A stretch of 64,000 nucleotides of DNA, from NCBI RefSeq assembly GCF_000633455.1, contig NZ_AYMG01000017.1, positions 225,010 through 289,009 on the forward strand. The letters run 5' to 3'. Shown one piece after another: positions 32,347 to 40,748 of this stretch. The notes below the pieces were generated by a model, which searched no databases, was not told where the DNA came from, and saw only the letters and a program-made list of their open reading frames with translations. Position 1 is the first letter of the stretch. Every line of letters starts with the position of its first letter. Source of the stretch: Pedobacter jeongneungensis. GTDB taxonomy: Bacteria; Bacteroidota; Bacteroidia; Sphingobacteriales; Sphingobacteriaceae. The translations under genes and the position numbers were made by a program.

Positions 32347-33684
32347 ATGCCAATCTTAACAAAAGCAGAAGCAAAGGCACTTTTAACCAAGGTACTTGCT
32401 TACTCAAAAGCAGAACAATGCGAAGTAAACTTAAGCTGCTCGGATAGCGGTAATTTAAGGTATGCCAGAAATGCGGTTTCTACCAGTGGCGGAATCAGTT
32501 CCAATAGCCTGGTGGTGAGTTCCGCCTTCGGGAAAAAACTGGGTACCGCAACAATAAATGAGTTTGATGATGCCTCTTTAGAAAAAGTGGTGCGCAGGGC
32601 AGAAGAACTTGCCCAACTTGCACCGGAAAATCCTGAATTTATGCCCTTTCTCGGTCCTCAGGAATACGGAGCTGAATCTCCAACCTTTTCTCCAGCTACA
32701 GCAGCAGTTACGCCAAAAGAAAGAGCAGATGCGGTGCAGGCCAGTTTAAAAGAGGCTATGGATGCCAAATTGAATGCTGCGGGTTTCTTATCAAACAGTG
32801 TTGGTTGTTCGGCAATGATGAACAGTAAGGGATTATTTGCCTATAATACCTCAACTGATGTGGCTTTTAACATTACAGTTAGAACCGATGACGGTAAAGG
32901 CTCAGGATATGCCACAAGGGGATATAACGATTTTAGTAAACTCAATGCAAAAGCCGATACAGCAATTGCTGCAAAAAAAGCAATGTCATCGTTAACGGCC
33001 AAAGCAATAGAACCAGGAAAATATACCGTTATTTTAGAACCTACTGCGGTAGCCGTAATGCTCGAAAACCTATTCTACTCACTCGATGCCAGGCAGGCGG
33101 ATGAAGGCAGGAGTTTCATGAGCAAAACCGGTGGTAAAACAAAGGTGGGTGAGCAACTGGTGGATGAACGCGTGAATATTTACTCTGATCCATGGAATCC
33201 TGAATTGCCTACTGCTACATGGTCTGGTGATGGCAGGCCGCAGCAAAAAATAAATTGGGTAGAAAAGGGCGTAGTTAAAAATCTGTACAGCTCAAGATAT
33301 TGGGCACAAAAAACAGGAATCAAACCTATTCCTACTCCGGGCGGTATGATTATGCAGGGCGGAACCAAAAGTCTGGAAGAATTAATCAAAGGAACCGAAA
33401 AAGGTATTTTGGTGACCCGCTTATGGTATATCCGCACGGTCGACCCACAAACATTGTTATTAACGGGTTTAACCAGGGACGGTACTTTTTATATAGAGAA
33501 CGGTGAAATCAAATTTCCAGTGAAGAATTTCCGTTTTAATGAAAGCCCGATCATCATGTTAAATAACCTAGATGAAATCGGGATAACGGAGCGGACGGTA
33601 AGTGCCGAATCTGAAGCGAACTATCTGCTGCCACCTTTAAGGATCAGGGATTTTACCTTTACTTCATTATCTGATGCTGTATAA
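32347..33684 (+). CDS. TldE/PmbA-type protease subunit
   Basis: A 445-residue PmbA/TldE homologue lacking the HExxxH zinc motif, as expected for the non-catalytic partner. The N-terminal domain (NAVSTSGGISSNSLVVSSAF, VVRRAEELAQLAPENPEF) and the C-terminal KYTVILEPTAVAVMLENLFY, TLLLTGLTRDGTFYIENGEI blocks are family hallmarks. Unlike TldD, no signal sequence is visible, so if TldD is exported this raises the question of where the pair assembles. Ends in a shared bidirectional terminator. Confidence 0.9.
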   Translation: MPILTKAEAKALLTKVLAYSKAEQCEVNLSCSDSGNLRYARNAVSTSGGISSNSLVVSSAFGKKLGTATINEFDDASLEKVVRRAEELAQLAPENPEFMPFLGPQEYGAESPTFSPATAAVTPKERADAVQASLKEAMDAKLNAAGFLSNSVGCSAMMNSKGLFAYNTSTDVAFNITVRTDDGKGSGYATRGYNDFSKLNAKADTAIAAKKAMSSLTAKAIEPGKYTVILEPTAVAVMLENLFYSLDARQADEGRSFMSKTGGKTKVGEQLVDERVNIYSDPWNPELPTATWSGDGRPQQKINWVEKGVVKNLYSSRYWAQKTGIKPIPTPGGMIMQGGTKSLEELIKGTEKGILVTRLWYIRTVDPQTLLLTGLTRDGTFYIENGEIKFPVKNFRFNESPIIMLNNLDEIGITERTVSAESEANYLLPPLRIRDFTFTSLSDAV

Positions 33685-33702
33685 TAGATAAAAACTAAAA
33701 AC

Positions 33703-33740
33703 AAAATAGCCTGAGTATCATTCAATACTCAGGCTATTTT
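33703..33740. terminator. bidirectional terminator between tldE and the HdrB-like gene
   Basis: AAAATAGCCTGAGTAT (33703-33718) and ATACTCAGGCTATTTT (33725-33740) are perfectly complementary around a 6-nt loop, so T-runs exist on both strands. It ends the convergent genes on both sides. Confidence 0.9.
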
Positions 33741-33758
33741 ATTTATGAAAGAAAGTTA

Positions 33759-34547
33759 CTAAAGTCCGTTTGCCCTTGCCGTAATTTCTGCAATATCCAG
33801 CACTTTTACTTCCTGCTCTTTATCTTTTAACTTAATGCCATCGCTCAGCATTGTCATACAGAATGGACAGCCGGCAGCAATCACCTGTGGGTTGGTTTCC
33901 AAAGCTTCATCAATACGTTCTACATTGATGTCTTTATTACCTTTTTCGGGTTCTTTAAACATTTGGGCACCACCAGCACCGCAGCATAAACCATTGCTTT
34001 TGCAGCGTTTCATTTCTACCAATTGAGCATCTAAAACTTCAAGAGCTTTTCTTGGTGCTTCGTAAATTCCGTTTCCACGGCCTAAATAACAAGGATCGTG
34101 ATAAGTAATTTTTTTGCCTTTAAAACTTTCGCCACCTTCGGCCTTTAATTTGCCTTCGTTAATCAGATCCTGGATCAATTGGGTATGATGGATCACTTCG
34201 TAAGTGCCACCCAAACCCGGATATTCGTTTTTAATGGTATTGAAGCAATGCGGACAGCCGGTTACGATTTTTTTAATGTTATATGCATTTAAAACCTCAA
34301 TATTGGTCATGGCCTGCATCTGGAAAAGAAACTCATTTCCTGCACGCTTAGCCGGATCGCCGGTACAGCTTTCTTCGGTTCCCAATACCGCATATTTTAT
34401 ACCTACATGATGTAAGATTTTGCAGATGTCGCGGGTGATTTTCTGTGCCCTTTCATCGTAACTTCCTGCACATCCAACCCAAAATAATATTTCCGGTTCT
34501 TCACCTGCGGCCATTAATTCGGCCATTGTAGGGACTTTAAATTCCAT
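33759..34547 (-). CDS. HdrB-like cysteine-rich (CCG domain) Fe-S protein
   Basis: I start at ATG 34547 (MEFKVPTMAELMAAGEEPEI). The 262-residue protein has two CCG-type cysteine-rich halves. The first has VGCAGSYDERAQ and CPHCFNTIKNEY; the second has HDPCYLGRGNGIY, LCCGAGGAQMF and GCPFCMTML, as in heterodisulfide reductase subunit B, GlpC and LutA. Such domains bind a noncubane 4Fe-4S or substrate cysteines and work with HdrC-type electron carriers. The next gene upstream on the same strand is exactly such a protein. Substrate unknown. Confidence 0.88.
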   Translation of the reverse strand: MEFKVPTMAELMAAGEEPEILFWVGCAGSYDERAQKITRDICKILHHVGIKYAVLGTEESCTGDPAKRAGNEFLFQMQAMTNIEVLNAYNIKKIVTGCPHCFNTIKNEYPGLGGTYEVIHHTQLIQDLINEGKLKAEGGESFKGKKITYHDPCYLGRGNGIYEAPRKALEVLDAQLVEMKRCKSNGLCCGAGGAQMFKEPEKGNKDINVERIDEALETNPQVIAAGCPFCMTMLSDGIKLKDKEQEVKVLDIAEITARANGL

Positions 34548-34638
34548 TTGTCTATTATCTAGTATCAAGTGTCGAGTATTAAGTATCGAGACCTGGTAAT
34601 TATTAATTAATTCAATGTTAACTGAAAACTGTTAATTG

Positions 34639-35934
34639 CTAACTTTCTTCTGCCCAGTTAAAACGATCGGCTGGCGAGTATTTCCATGGGGCCTGGTTAT
34701 TTTCTATATTTCCAAGCATTGCGTTAATGCTTCCCGGAGCCTGCGATTCTTCCATCACGGCATAACGGCGTAATTCCATGATAATCTGTAAAGGATCAAT
34801 ATTAACAGGGCAGGCTTCTACACAGGCGTTACAGCTGGTACAGGCCCAGATTTCCTCTCTACTGATATAATCGTCCAATAAGGCTTTTCCATCCTGATGT
34901 TCTGCCCCGTGTTTATCAATGTTTTGCCCCACCTCGGTAATGCGGTCGCGGGTATCCATCATGATTTTCCGTGGCGATAATAGTTTACCCGTAATATTTG
35001 CCGGACATACCGAAGTACAACGTCCACATTCGGTGCAGGTATAGGCATTCATCAGGTTTACCCAGCTTAAATCGGTCACATCTTTTGCGCCAAATTTACC
35101 AGGTTCGGTTTCGGCCGGAACGAACGAAGGATCGAGCATCGCTTTTACCTCATTGGTAACCGAAGCCATATTAGTAAATTCGCCTTTAGGCTCCAGATTG
35201 GAGAAATAAGTGTTTGGAAAAGCAAAAAGAATGTGGAAATGTTTTGAATAGGGCAGGTAGTTTAAAAACGCTAAAATGCCAATAATGTGGAACCACCAGC
35301 AGCTTCGCTCCACTATAACCAATGCACTTTCGGTTGAAGGAAGGATGTTCATTAAATACTGGCTAACCGGAAAAGCACCTGCATTTACATAATGGCTCGC
35401 GCCTAACAACTGGAGTTTCGCATCTGCTGCGTTCATGAGCAGAAAAGCACTCATTAATAAAATTTCGGTAATCAGGATATAATTGGCATCTGATTTTGGC
35501 CAGCTTTTCATCTCTACACCACTGAAGCGTTTAAGCTTAAGGATATTTCTGCGGACCAGGAAAATGGCACAGGAAACCCAAACGGTAAAGGCCAGGATTT
35601 CGAAAGAACCAATCAGAAAATTATAAAGCCCTCCTAAGCCGTTAAAAATACGGTGGGTGCCAAATAATCCGTCGATCATAATTTCGAGTACTTCGATGTT
35701 GATGATCACAAAACCAATGTAAACAAAAAAGTGCAAAAAAGCTGGAATTGGACGGACAACCATTTTGGATTGGCCAAAGGCCACCCGTAGCATGGTCATT
35801 AACCTTTTTTGAGGCTGATCTTTGCGGTCGACCGCTTTTCCTAACCGGATATTGCGAATTATTTTACGCAGATTAACTGTAAACAGCGCAATTGCTGCAA
35901 GTGTAAGTACTAGAAAGAGGATCTGTGCCACCAT
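34639..35934 (-). CDS. membrane-bound HdrC-like 4Fe-4S protein
   Basis: A 431-residue protein with several transmembrane helices in the first 250 residues (resembling nitrate-reductase gamma/HdrE cytochrome subunits), then two 4Fe-4S motifs, CTECGRCTSVCP (300-311) and CTSCNACVEACP (365-376). It probably carries electrons from quinone or a flavoprotein to the adjacent HdrB-like protein. The 90-bp gap to the HdrB-like gene holds word-like AGTATCAAGTGTCGAG sequence. Together they look like a two-gene respiratory or reductase module; the substrate is not indicated. Confidence 0.88.
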   Translation of the reverse strand: MVAQILFLVLTLAAIALFTVNLRKIIRNIRLGKAVDRKDQPQKRLMTMLRVAFGQSKMVVRPIPAFLHFFVYIGFVIINIEVLEIMIDGLFGTHRIFNGLGGLYNFLIGSFEILAFTVWVSCAIFLVRRNILKLKRFSGVEMKSWPKSDANYILITEILLMSAFLLMNAADAKLQLLGASHYVNAGAFPVSQYLMNILPSTESALVIVERSCWWFHIIGILAFLNYLPYSKHFHILFAFPNTYFSNLEPKGEFTNMASVTNEVKAMLDPSFVPAETEPGKFGAKDVTDLSWVNLMNAYTCTECGRCTSVCPANITGKLLSPRKIMMDTRDRITEVGQNIDKHGAEHQDGKALLDDYISREEIWACTSCNACVEACPVNIDPLQIIMELRRYAVMEESQAPGSINAMLGNIENNQAPWKYSPADRFNWAEES

Positions 35935-36118
35935 GCAATATTAGATTGTTTACGCTAAATTAGGATATTAATCTCAAAAAAATACTATGCATGCATAAAA
36001 AAAATAATAAAATTGTTTGTTTGTACTCATTCTAAGCAAGAATTAGGGCCTATTTACGGATTGATGAAAAATTAATTAATTGATAATCAGAGTTGCAATG
36101 AAATAATTAAAAAAAAGT

Positions 36119-36148
36119 TTTGCTTTTGAAAAAAGAACACTACATTTG
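36119..36148 (+). promoter_or_regulatory. promoter of tRNA-Phe copy 1
   Basis: TTTG at 36119-36122 and TACATTTG at 36141-36148 (TAnnTTTG) with an 18-nt spacer; the tRNA begins 16 bp downstream. Confidence 0.7.
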
Positions 36149-36163
36149 CAATCCCAAACGGAT

Positions 36164-36236
36164 GGTGCCATAGCTCAGTCGGTAGAGCAAAGGACTGAAA
36201 ATCCTTGTGTCCCTGGTTCGAATCCAGGTGGCACCA
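36164..36236 (+). tRNA. tRNA-Phe (GAA), copy 1
   Basis: A 73-nt cloverleaf: acceptor GGTGCCA/TGGCACC, D-arm GCTC-AGTCGGTA-GAGC, anticodon stem AGGACT/AATCCT with loop CTGAAAA giving anticodon GAA, T-arm CCTGG-TTCGAAT-CCAGG, and discriminator A. The CCA end is not encoded (CTT follows). Confidence 0.97.
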
Positions 36237-36241
36237 CTTCC

Positions 36242-36272
36242 AAAAGCCTTTCAGAAATGAGAGGCTTTTTTG
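36242..36272 (+). terminator. terminator after tRNA-Phe copy 1
   Basis: AAAGCCTTTC / GAGAGGCTTTTTT hairpin, with T-tract, starting 6 bp after the tRNA. Confidence 0.8.
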
Positions 36273-36495
36273 GTTTTATGGTGTTTTTGTTGAAATTGTT
36301 CAGCATTCGATAAACCAGGTTAGTCACATTATTTTTGTTTTTTACCACTTCAGTCACCTGAGCGCATTTAAATTTTGCGTCTTTGTTAAATCCGATATTA
36401 AATAAAATTTAAAATATTTTTTACCTGCATCTTCTTGCTTATCAAAAAGATGAGGTTTTAAGGGGTTGTTTTGACGAAAAAAACTGAAATCCTTT
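36273..36495. other. AT-rich spacer between the tRNA-Phe copies
   Basis: The spacer is AT-rich with no open gene or repeat recognised. Only the last 30 bp before the second promoter resemble the region before the first tRNA. Confidence 0.6.
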
Positions 36496-36526
36496 TTTGG
36501 AATTGAGAAAAAGAACACTACATTTG
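36496..36526 (+). promoter_or_regulatory. promoter of tRNA-Phe copy 2
   Basis: TTTG at 36496-36499 and TACATTTG at 36519-36526 with a 19-nt spacer, followed by the same CAATCCCAAACGGAT leader as copy 1. Confidence 0.75.
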
Positions 36527-36541
36527 CAATCCCAAACGGAT

Positions 36542-36614
36542 GGTGCCATAGCTCAGCCGGTAGAGCAAAGGACTGAAAATCCTTGTGTCCCTGGTTCGAA
36601 TCCAGGTGGCACCA
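36542..36614 (+). tRNA. tRNA-Phe (GAA), copy 2
   Basis: Identical to the first copy except CAGCCGG for CAGTCGG in the D-loop. The same GAA anticodon, same discriminator A, no encoded CCA. Confidence 0.97.
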
Positions 36615-36620
36615 CTTCCA

Positions 36621-36649
36621 AAAGCCTTTCAGAAATGAAAGGCTTTTTT
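36621..36649 (+). terminator. terminator after tRNA-Phe copy 2
   Basis: AAAGCCTTTC / GAAAGGCTTTTTT, a perfect stem where copy 1 has one G-U step. Confidence 0.85.
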
Positions 36650-36678
36650 GGTTTCATACCACTAAGAATGGTGCCATT

Positions 36679-37122
36679 TTAAGTTTCTACGTGATCATCC
36701 GGTTTTTCAGCTATTTCTTTTACTTTATCCAAAGCTTTTGGCCAGGTTTTTTCAAAGTAATCAAGCCATTCTTCGGTAATGTCCATATCGATCAGCAGTT
36801 CCGTTTTACCGTCTTTTTCAGTTAGTGTATAATTCTCGAGCGATTCTCCCCAGTCGTGTAGTTTTTCCTTACCATCCATTACTTCACCAATGTGCTTGAT
36901 AGACATGTATTGGTTGGGAATGTTTTCATTGATCACTGCGATCATTCCATCTCCTTTGCTATCGTGAAATAGCGCTTTACTTCCTTTTTTCCAATCGGTT
37001 TTTACCTGCGATCCTTCTGCAAAAACAGCTGTCCATTTAGGGTAGGTTTTTACGCCGAAAAGCACATCCCATACCTTTACTGCAGAAGCATTAATGTTGG
37101 TTTTAAATTCAATCTTTTCCAT
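36679..37122 (-). CDS. SRPBCC (START-like, AHSA1-type) protein
   Basis: A 147-residue protein that reads as a Bet v 1/START helix-grip fold: MEKIEFKTNINASAVKVWDV, the PKWTAVFAEGSQVKTDW segment, WLDYFEKTWPKALDKVKEIA as the long C-terminal helix. SRPBCC proteins bind hydrophobic ligands or act as Hsp90-like cochaperones. No signal peptide. Convergent with the second tRNA-Phe; its ligand is unknown. The 300-bp spacer on its upstream side holds no recognised element. Confidence 0.8.
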   Translation of the reverse strand: MEKIEFKTNINASAVKVWDVLFGVKTYPKWTAVFAEGSQVKTDWKKGSKALFHDSKGDGMIAVINENIPNQYMSIKHIGEVMDGKEKLHDWGESLENYTLTEKDGKTELLIDMDITEEWLDYFEKTWPKALDKVKEIAEKPDDHVET

Positions 37123-37436
37123 GGTTTTTGTTTTATAAGGTTGTTATTGAGTTTTCATTTAGCTTAAAACAAATCTGCAAAGTATCGGGTAATATAAAGC
37201 GGTGTAAAGGAGACAATTTACAGGGGGCGTGGAGACTGAATTTTTTTATGATTTTTTAACATTATTAGCTTAGAATAAAGTAATTTAATCGATAGATTTA
37301 CGTAGTTGGACGGTACATCTACCTTTCTTCACAATATTTTGATTTAAATTTAGTTAATTGGTTAATAATTTTATTTCTGAACAACTTAACCATTAGCCAA
37401 CACGTATATATACCATATATAATGCTACAAAAATCT
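37123..37436. other. AT-rich spacer, nothing recognised
   Basis: The divergent spacer between the SRPBCC and S41 genes is AT-rich with an ATATATACCATATATAAT stretch near 37403-37421. No coding frame, repeat or firm promoter was seen. Confidence 0.5.
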
Positions 37437-39032
37437 ATGAGAAATAACAGATTTACCCACCTGCTAGTGCTGGGTGTTTTTGCTTTGGGTATAATTTCAG
37501 CCTGCAAAAAAAGCAGCATTACACCTGATGAACCGGTTACTCCAACCACCCCAAGTGGAACACGTACCGAACTGACTAAGGATTCGATCTTTTTATACGG
37601 TAAAGAATTGTATTACTGGAATACTTCATTGCCAACTTACGAAGCATTTAACCCTCGTGCATTTAGCTCAAATGAAGCAGAACTTTATGCCATGACGCAA
37701 TATTCTTCTGATCCATCAACTGGCAAACCTTACGAATATGTTAGCAATTCTACCGAGCCGAAATATTCGTTTTTTGATTATACCGCCGCTACCTCAGGTA
37801 AAACTGGTGCACTTAAAGCGGATGTAAACGGCTCGGCTAACGATTATGGCTTTTCTGTAAGGTACAATACCACCGAAGATTTAAGGGTGAAATATGTTTA
37901 TGCCAATTCGCCTGCTGCCCAGCAGGGTTTAACACGCGGCTGTAGGATAACGAGTGTAAACGGCAGAACGAACTTAAGCTATAGTAGTTCCAATATAGTC
38001 GACTTTTTAAACAGTGCCATTTTTGGGACCAACCCAAGCGTAACCTTAGCATTTAATGATTTGAGTGGTAATCCGAAAACCGCCGTTATTATAAGTGCAA
38101 ACTATACGGTTAATCCCATTTTGTATACCAATATTTATACCGTTGGAGCTAAAAAAGTAGGTTATATTGTTTTTAACAGTTTTACCAATAATGCTTCTGC
38201 AGCTTTAAATGCTGCCTTTTCTAATTTTGCTACGCAAGGCGTAACCGAACTTGTTGTAGATTTACGTTATAATGGTGGCGGATATGTATCTACGGCAACG
38301 CAGATCATTAATTTAGCAGCTCCGGCAGCACAAACAGGTAATACCATGTTTACCTCTTATTATAACAGTTATCTGCAATCAATTACTACTGCACAAAGGA
38401 AAGCTTCTGTTCTGGCCCATCAGCCCCTTTTAGATGATGCGGGAAAACTGCAGACATTTACCACTGGGGTGAATGGAAAATATGCTACTTATGCTGATTT
38501 AAACTACTCGCCAACTGCCGCAGATAATATTGAAAAATTTGCGAAATCAGGTTCATTGGCCTTAAACAGGATTTATTTTCTGGTTACAGGGTCAACGGCA
38601 TCAGCTAGTGAGCTTACCATTAACAGTTTAAAGCCGGTGATGGATGTAAAGCTGATCGGCACTACAACTTATGGCAAGCCCGTTGGTTTTTTTCCAATCA
38701 GGATTGATAAGGTAGATATGTATATCCCTGAATTTGAAACTAAAAACCAAAACGGTGTTGGCGGTTATTACTCAGGTTTAACTGTTGATAAAGAATCATC
38801 AGAAGATTTAACAAAAGCTTTTGGAGATGAAACTGAAACCATGCTGGCTTATGCACTGGCTTATGCAAAAACAGGTACTTTTGTAATTCCCGCAGCAAAA
38901 ACGTCAAGTTTGAGTACATCAACAGTGACTACAGCTGCAAAATTATCGACAGCAGAAATGAAATCAGCAGACAAGCGGTTGGATCAGAATGAATTTAAAG
39001 GCATGGTGATGACGCCGAGGAAAAGATTTTAA
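37437..39032 (+). CDS. S41-family peptidase lipoprotein with PDZ domain
   Basis: I choose ATG 37437 (MRNNRFTHLLVLGVF); an ATG five codons earlier is possible. The 531-residue protein has lipobox IISAC, so it is lipid-anchored. A PDZ-like domain is at about 105-185 (VKYVYANSPAAQQGLTRGCR, ITSVNGRTNLSYS), and the S41 catalytic domain follows with ELVVDLRYNGGGYVSTATQI, GSTASASELTINSL containing the catalytic Ser, and TTYGKPVGF with the catalytic Lys. Probably a periplasmic or surface carboxy-terminal-processing-like protease. A terminator follows. Confidence 0.9.
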   Translation: MRNNRFTHLLVLGVFALGIISACKKSSITPDEPVTPTTPSGTRTELTKDSIFLYGKELYYWNTSLPTYEAFNPRAFSSNEAELYAMTQYSSDPSTGKPYEYVSNSTEPKYSFFDYTAATSGKTGALKADVNGSANDYGFSVRYNTTEDLRVKYVYANSPAAQQGLTRGCRITSVNGRTNLSYSSSNIVDFLNSAIFGTNPSVTLAFNDLSGNPKTAVIISANYTVNPILYTNIYTVGAKKVGYIVFNSFTNNASAALNAAFSNFATQGVTELVVDLRYNGGGYVSTATQIINLAAPAAQTGNTMFTSYYNSYLQSITTAQRKASVLAHQPLLDDAGKLQTFTTGVNGKYATYADLNYSPTAADNIEKFAKSGSLALNRIYFLVTGSTASASELTINSLKPVMDVKLIGTTTYGKPVGFFPIRIDKVDMYIPEFETKNQNGVGGYYSGLTVDKESSEDLTKAFGDETETMLAYALAYAKTGTFVIPAAKTSSLSTSTVTTAAKLSTAEMKSADKRLDQNEFKGMVMTPRKRF

Positions 39033-39048
39033 TAAAATTTCCAGCAAA

Positions 39049-39084
39049 AAAGCCCGATCAACTTAAATGTGTTGACCGGGCTTT
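39049..39084 (+). terminator. terminator after the S41 peptidase gene
   Basis: AAAGCCCGATCAAC (39049-39062) pairs with GTTGACCGGGCTTT (39071-39084), one mismatch, followed by TTTCTTGCTTTT. Confidence 0.8.
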
Positions 39085-39127
39085 CTTGCTTTTAAGGGAT
39101 TGCACATCCCTACAAACGTTTAAGAAG

Positions 39128-39733
39128 CTACAATAAAATTTTACTGCTAATGTCTTTATTGATGGTAATGTAACCCGGATACTTTACTGGTGTATTGCCC
39201 AGCATAAATGTTGGTTTAATTTTAATGGTTAATAAACCCAGTTTTTCATCTTTAGAAGATGATCCTTTTTGCGCCGCTTTAATGATGTCATTAAAAACAT
39301 TTCCGTTTGATATCAGTCCATAAATATTGCTTACCAATTGTACCGGTACAGTTACGGTTTGGCCTTGTGCAATGCTTACATTCTGGTTAACCAACCCTTC
39401 TGCTAAATCGGTATTATTTACCAAAATCTTATATTCGAACTGGTTGATGGCGGCCAAACTGCTTGATGGATTGGTAATTTCTAAGTTTAAATTAGCCCTT
39501 AACGGGATATCTTTTCTTAATAAGCCCAAAGCCACACCTGGTAAACTGGTTAAGCTAAAACTCTGCTGATCCATTAATTTTTTTACATCTGTACCCGCAA
39601 TAGAGATATTTTGTACGTTGGTAATCTTATAAGTGCAATTTTCGAGTGCCTTTATTTGTTGCGCCTGTTTATTAATGCCGCAACCAAATACGGTTGTTAC
39701 AGTAAGCAGGCAAATCATTAGTGTGTTTTTCAT
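39128..39733 (-). CDS. LEA14-like (LEA type 2) lipoprotein
   Basis: I start at ATG 39733 (MKNTLMICLLTVTTVFGCG), three codons inside the longest frame. The 201-residue protein has lipobox VFGC, and a single LEA_2-type beta domain: LRANLNLEITNPSSSLAAIN, FEYKILVNNTDLAEGL and the VSIAQGQTVTVPVQLVSN strand are characteristic. LEA_2 domains in bacteria are often periplasmic, role unclear. Convergent with the S41 gene. Confidence 0.75.
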   Translation of the reverse strand: MKNTLMICLLTVTTVFGCGINKQAQQIKALENCTYKITNVQNISIAGTDVKKLMDQQSFSLTSLPGVALGLLRKDIPLRANLNLEITNPSSSLAAINQFEYKILVNNTDLAEGLVNQNVSIAQGQTVTVPVQLVSNIYGLISNGNVFNDIIKAAQKGSSSKDEKLGLLTIKIKPTFMLGNTPVKYPGYITINKDISSKILL

Positions 39734-39797
39734 GTTAATCATAACGCCAAAATACTAAAACTATTTCAGCTGGGTGGCTGCTTTAACGAAAATTAAC

Positions 39798-40031
39798 TTA
39801 GGGCGCCGGTGTAATGGTTTCTATCTCATCCTGATTATTTTCACCTTTATCTTCTTTGCCGTCAACATCTGCTTTGGCATCCTCATTTTTGTTTTCTTCG
39901 ACATGATCTTCATCCTTAACTTCTTTTTCTGTAGATGGAGTTACCGTTTCTATGTCTAGTTGTACATCATCAGTAGGCTTTGGATGGTTGCCTGTATTTT
40001 CCTGTGGTGTTTTTTCTTGCTCGTTTTCCAT
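39798..40031 (-). CDS. small acidic disordered protein, possible gene
   Basis: A 77-residue, Glu/Asp/Lys/Pro-rich, hydrophobic-poor protein with an imperfect internal repeat (LDIETVTPS near 27 and DEIETITPAP at the end). The opposite-strand frames are not coding-like. It lies between the LEA14-like and GNAT genes with its own start, and may be real, but disordered low-complexity composition limits confidence. No function is indicated. Confidence 0.45.
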   Translation of the reverse strand: MENEQEKTPQENTGNHPKPTDDVQLDIETVTPSTEKEVKDEDHVEENKNEDAKADVDGKEDKGENNQDEIETITPAP

Positions 40032-40138
40032 GATATGAATCTGTTTTATAATAATAAATCAATTCTGGGTGTATTTTGTTTGCTATTTTTTACAATGCAC
40101 CTCTCTCATTTTTTAACTTTACAAAAAAATAAAACAAT

Positions 40139-40621
40139 ATGGCCGTTACCATTAGAAAGATAGCAGCAGCAGACAATAAAGCTACAGCAGAGATGATCAG
40201 AACGATTTTAAGGGAATTTAAGATCGATAGACCCGGTACGGTTTATACCGACCCAACAACTGATGATCTCTCTACACTTTTTGAACATCCGGGATCGGCC
40301 TATTGGCTTGCAGAAGAAGATGGAGTGATTATTGGTGGCTGCGGCATTTACCCAACTGAAGGTTTGCCCGATGGTTGCGTAGAACTTGTAAAACTATACA
40401 CTTCTGCGGCCTCGCGGGGAAAAGGCATTGGCAAGCTGTTAATGGAAAAAAGCATCGAATCGGCGCAGCATTTTGGTTACAACGAAGTATATTTAGAATC
40501 GTTTCCAGAGCTTACCACGGCTATTTCTATGTACGAAAAAGCTGGATTTAAAAAACTTTCTGCTCCATTGGGCAATTCAGGACATTTTGCCTGTAATGTT
40601 TGGATGTTATTGGTATTGTAG
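40139..40621 (+). CDS. GNAT-family N-acetyltransferase
   Basis: A 160-residue GNAT protein: N-terminal VTIRKIAAADNKATAEMIRT, the acetyl-CoA pyrophosphate-binding loop SRGKGIGKLLMEKSIESA at about 98-115, and the C-terminal YEKAGFKKLSAPLGNSGHFA, as in amino-acid or protein N-acetyltransferases. Cytoplasmic; acceptor unknown. It is followed by a 128-bp spacer carrying the promoter of the flavin monooxygenase gene. Confidence 0.9.
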   Translation: MAVTIRKIAAADNKATAEMIRTILREFKIDRPGTVYTDPTTDDLSTLFEHPGSAYWLAEEDGVIIGGCGIYPTEGLPDGCVELVKLYTSAASRGKGIGKLLMEKSIESAQHFGYNEVYLESFPELTTAISMYEKAGFKKLSAPLGNSGHFACNVWMLLVL

Positions 40622-40714
40622 CCGATTGGATTAGGAAATTTAATCGCAACGTAAGTTTAGTGTAGGTTAAACGTCATATCAATTGCAATCATCCAAACTT
40701 GGCACGAATAAGGA

Positions 40715-40722
40715 TATTTTTG
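40715..40722 (+). promoter_or_regulatory. TAnnTTTG box (TATTTTTG) before the luciferase-like gene
   Basis: The -7 box ends 26 bp before the ATG at 40749. The -33 region reads ACTTGG, a weak match. Confidence 0.5.
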
Positions 40723-40748
40723 CAGCATAGATTTTATCCCCTTAGTTT

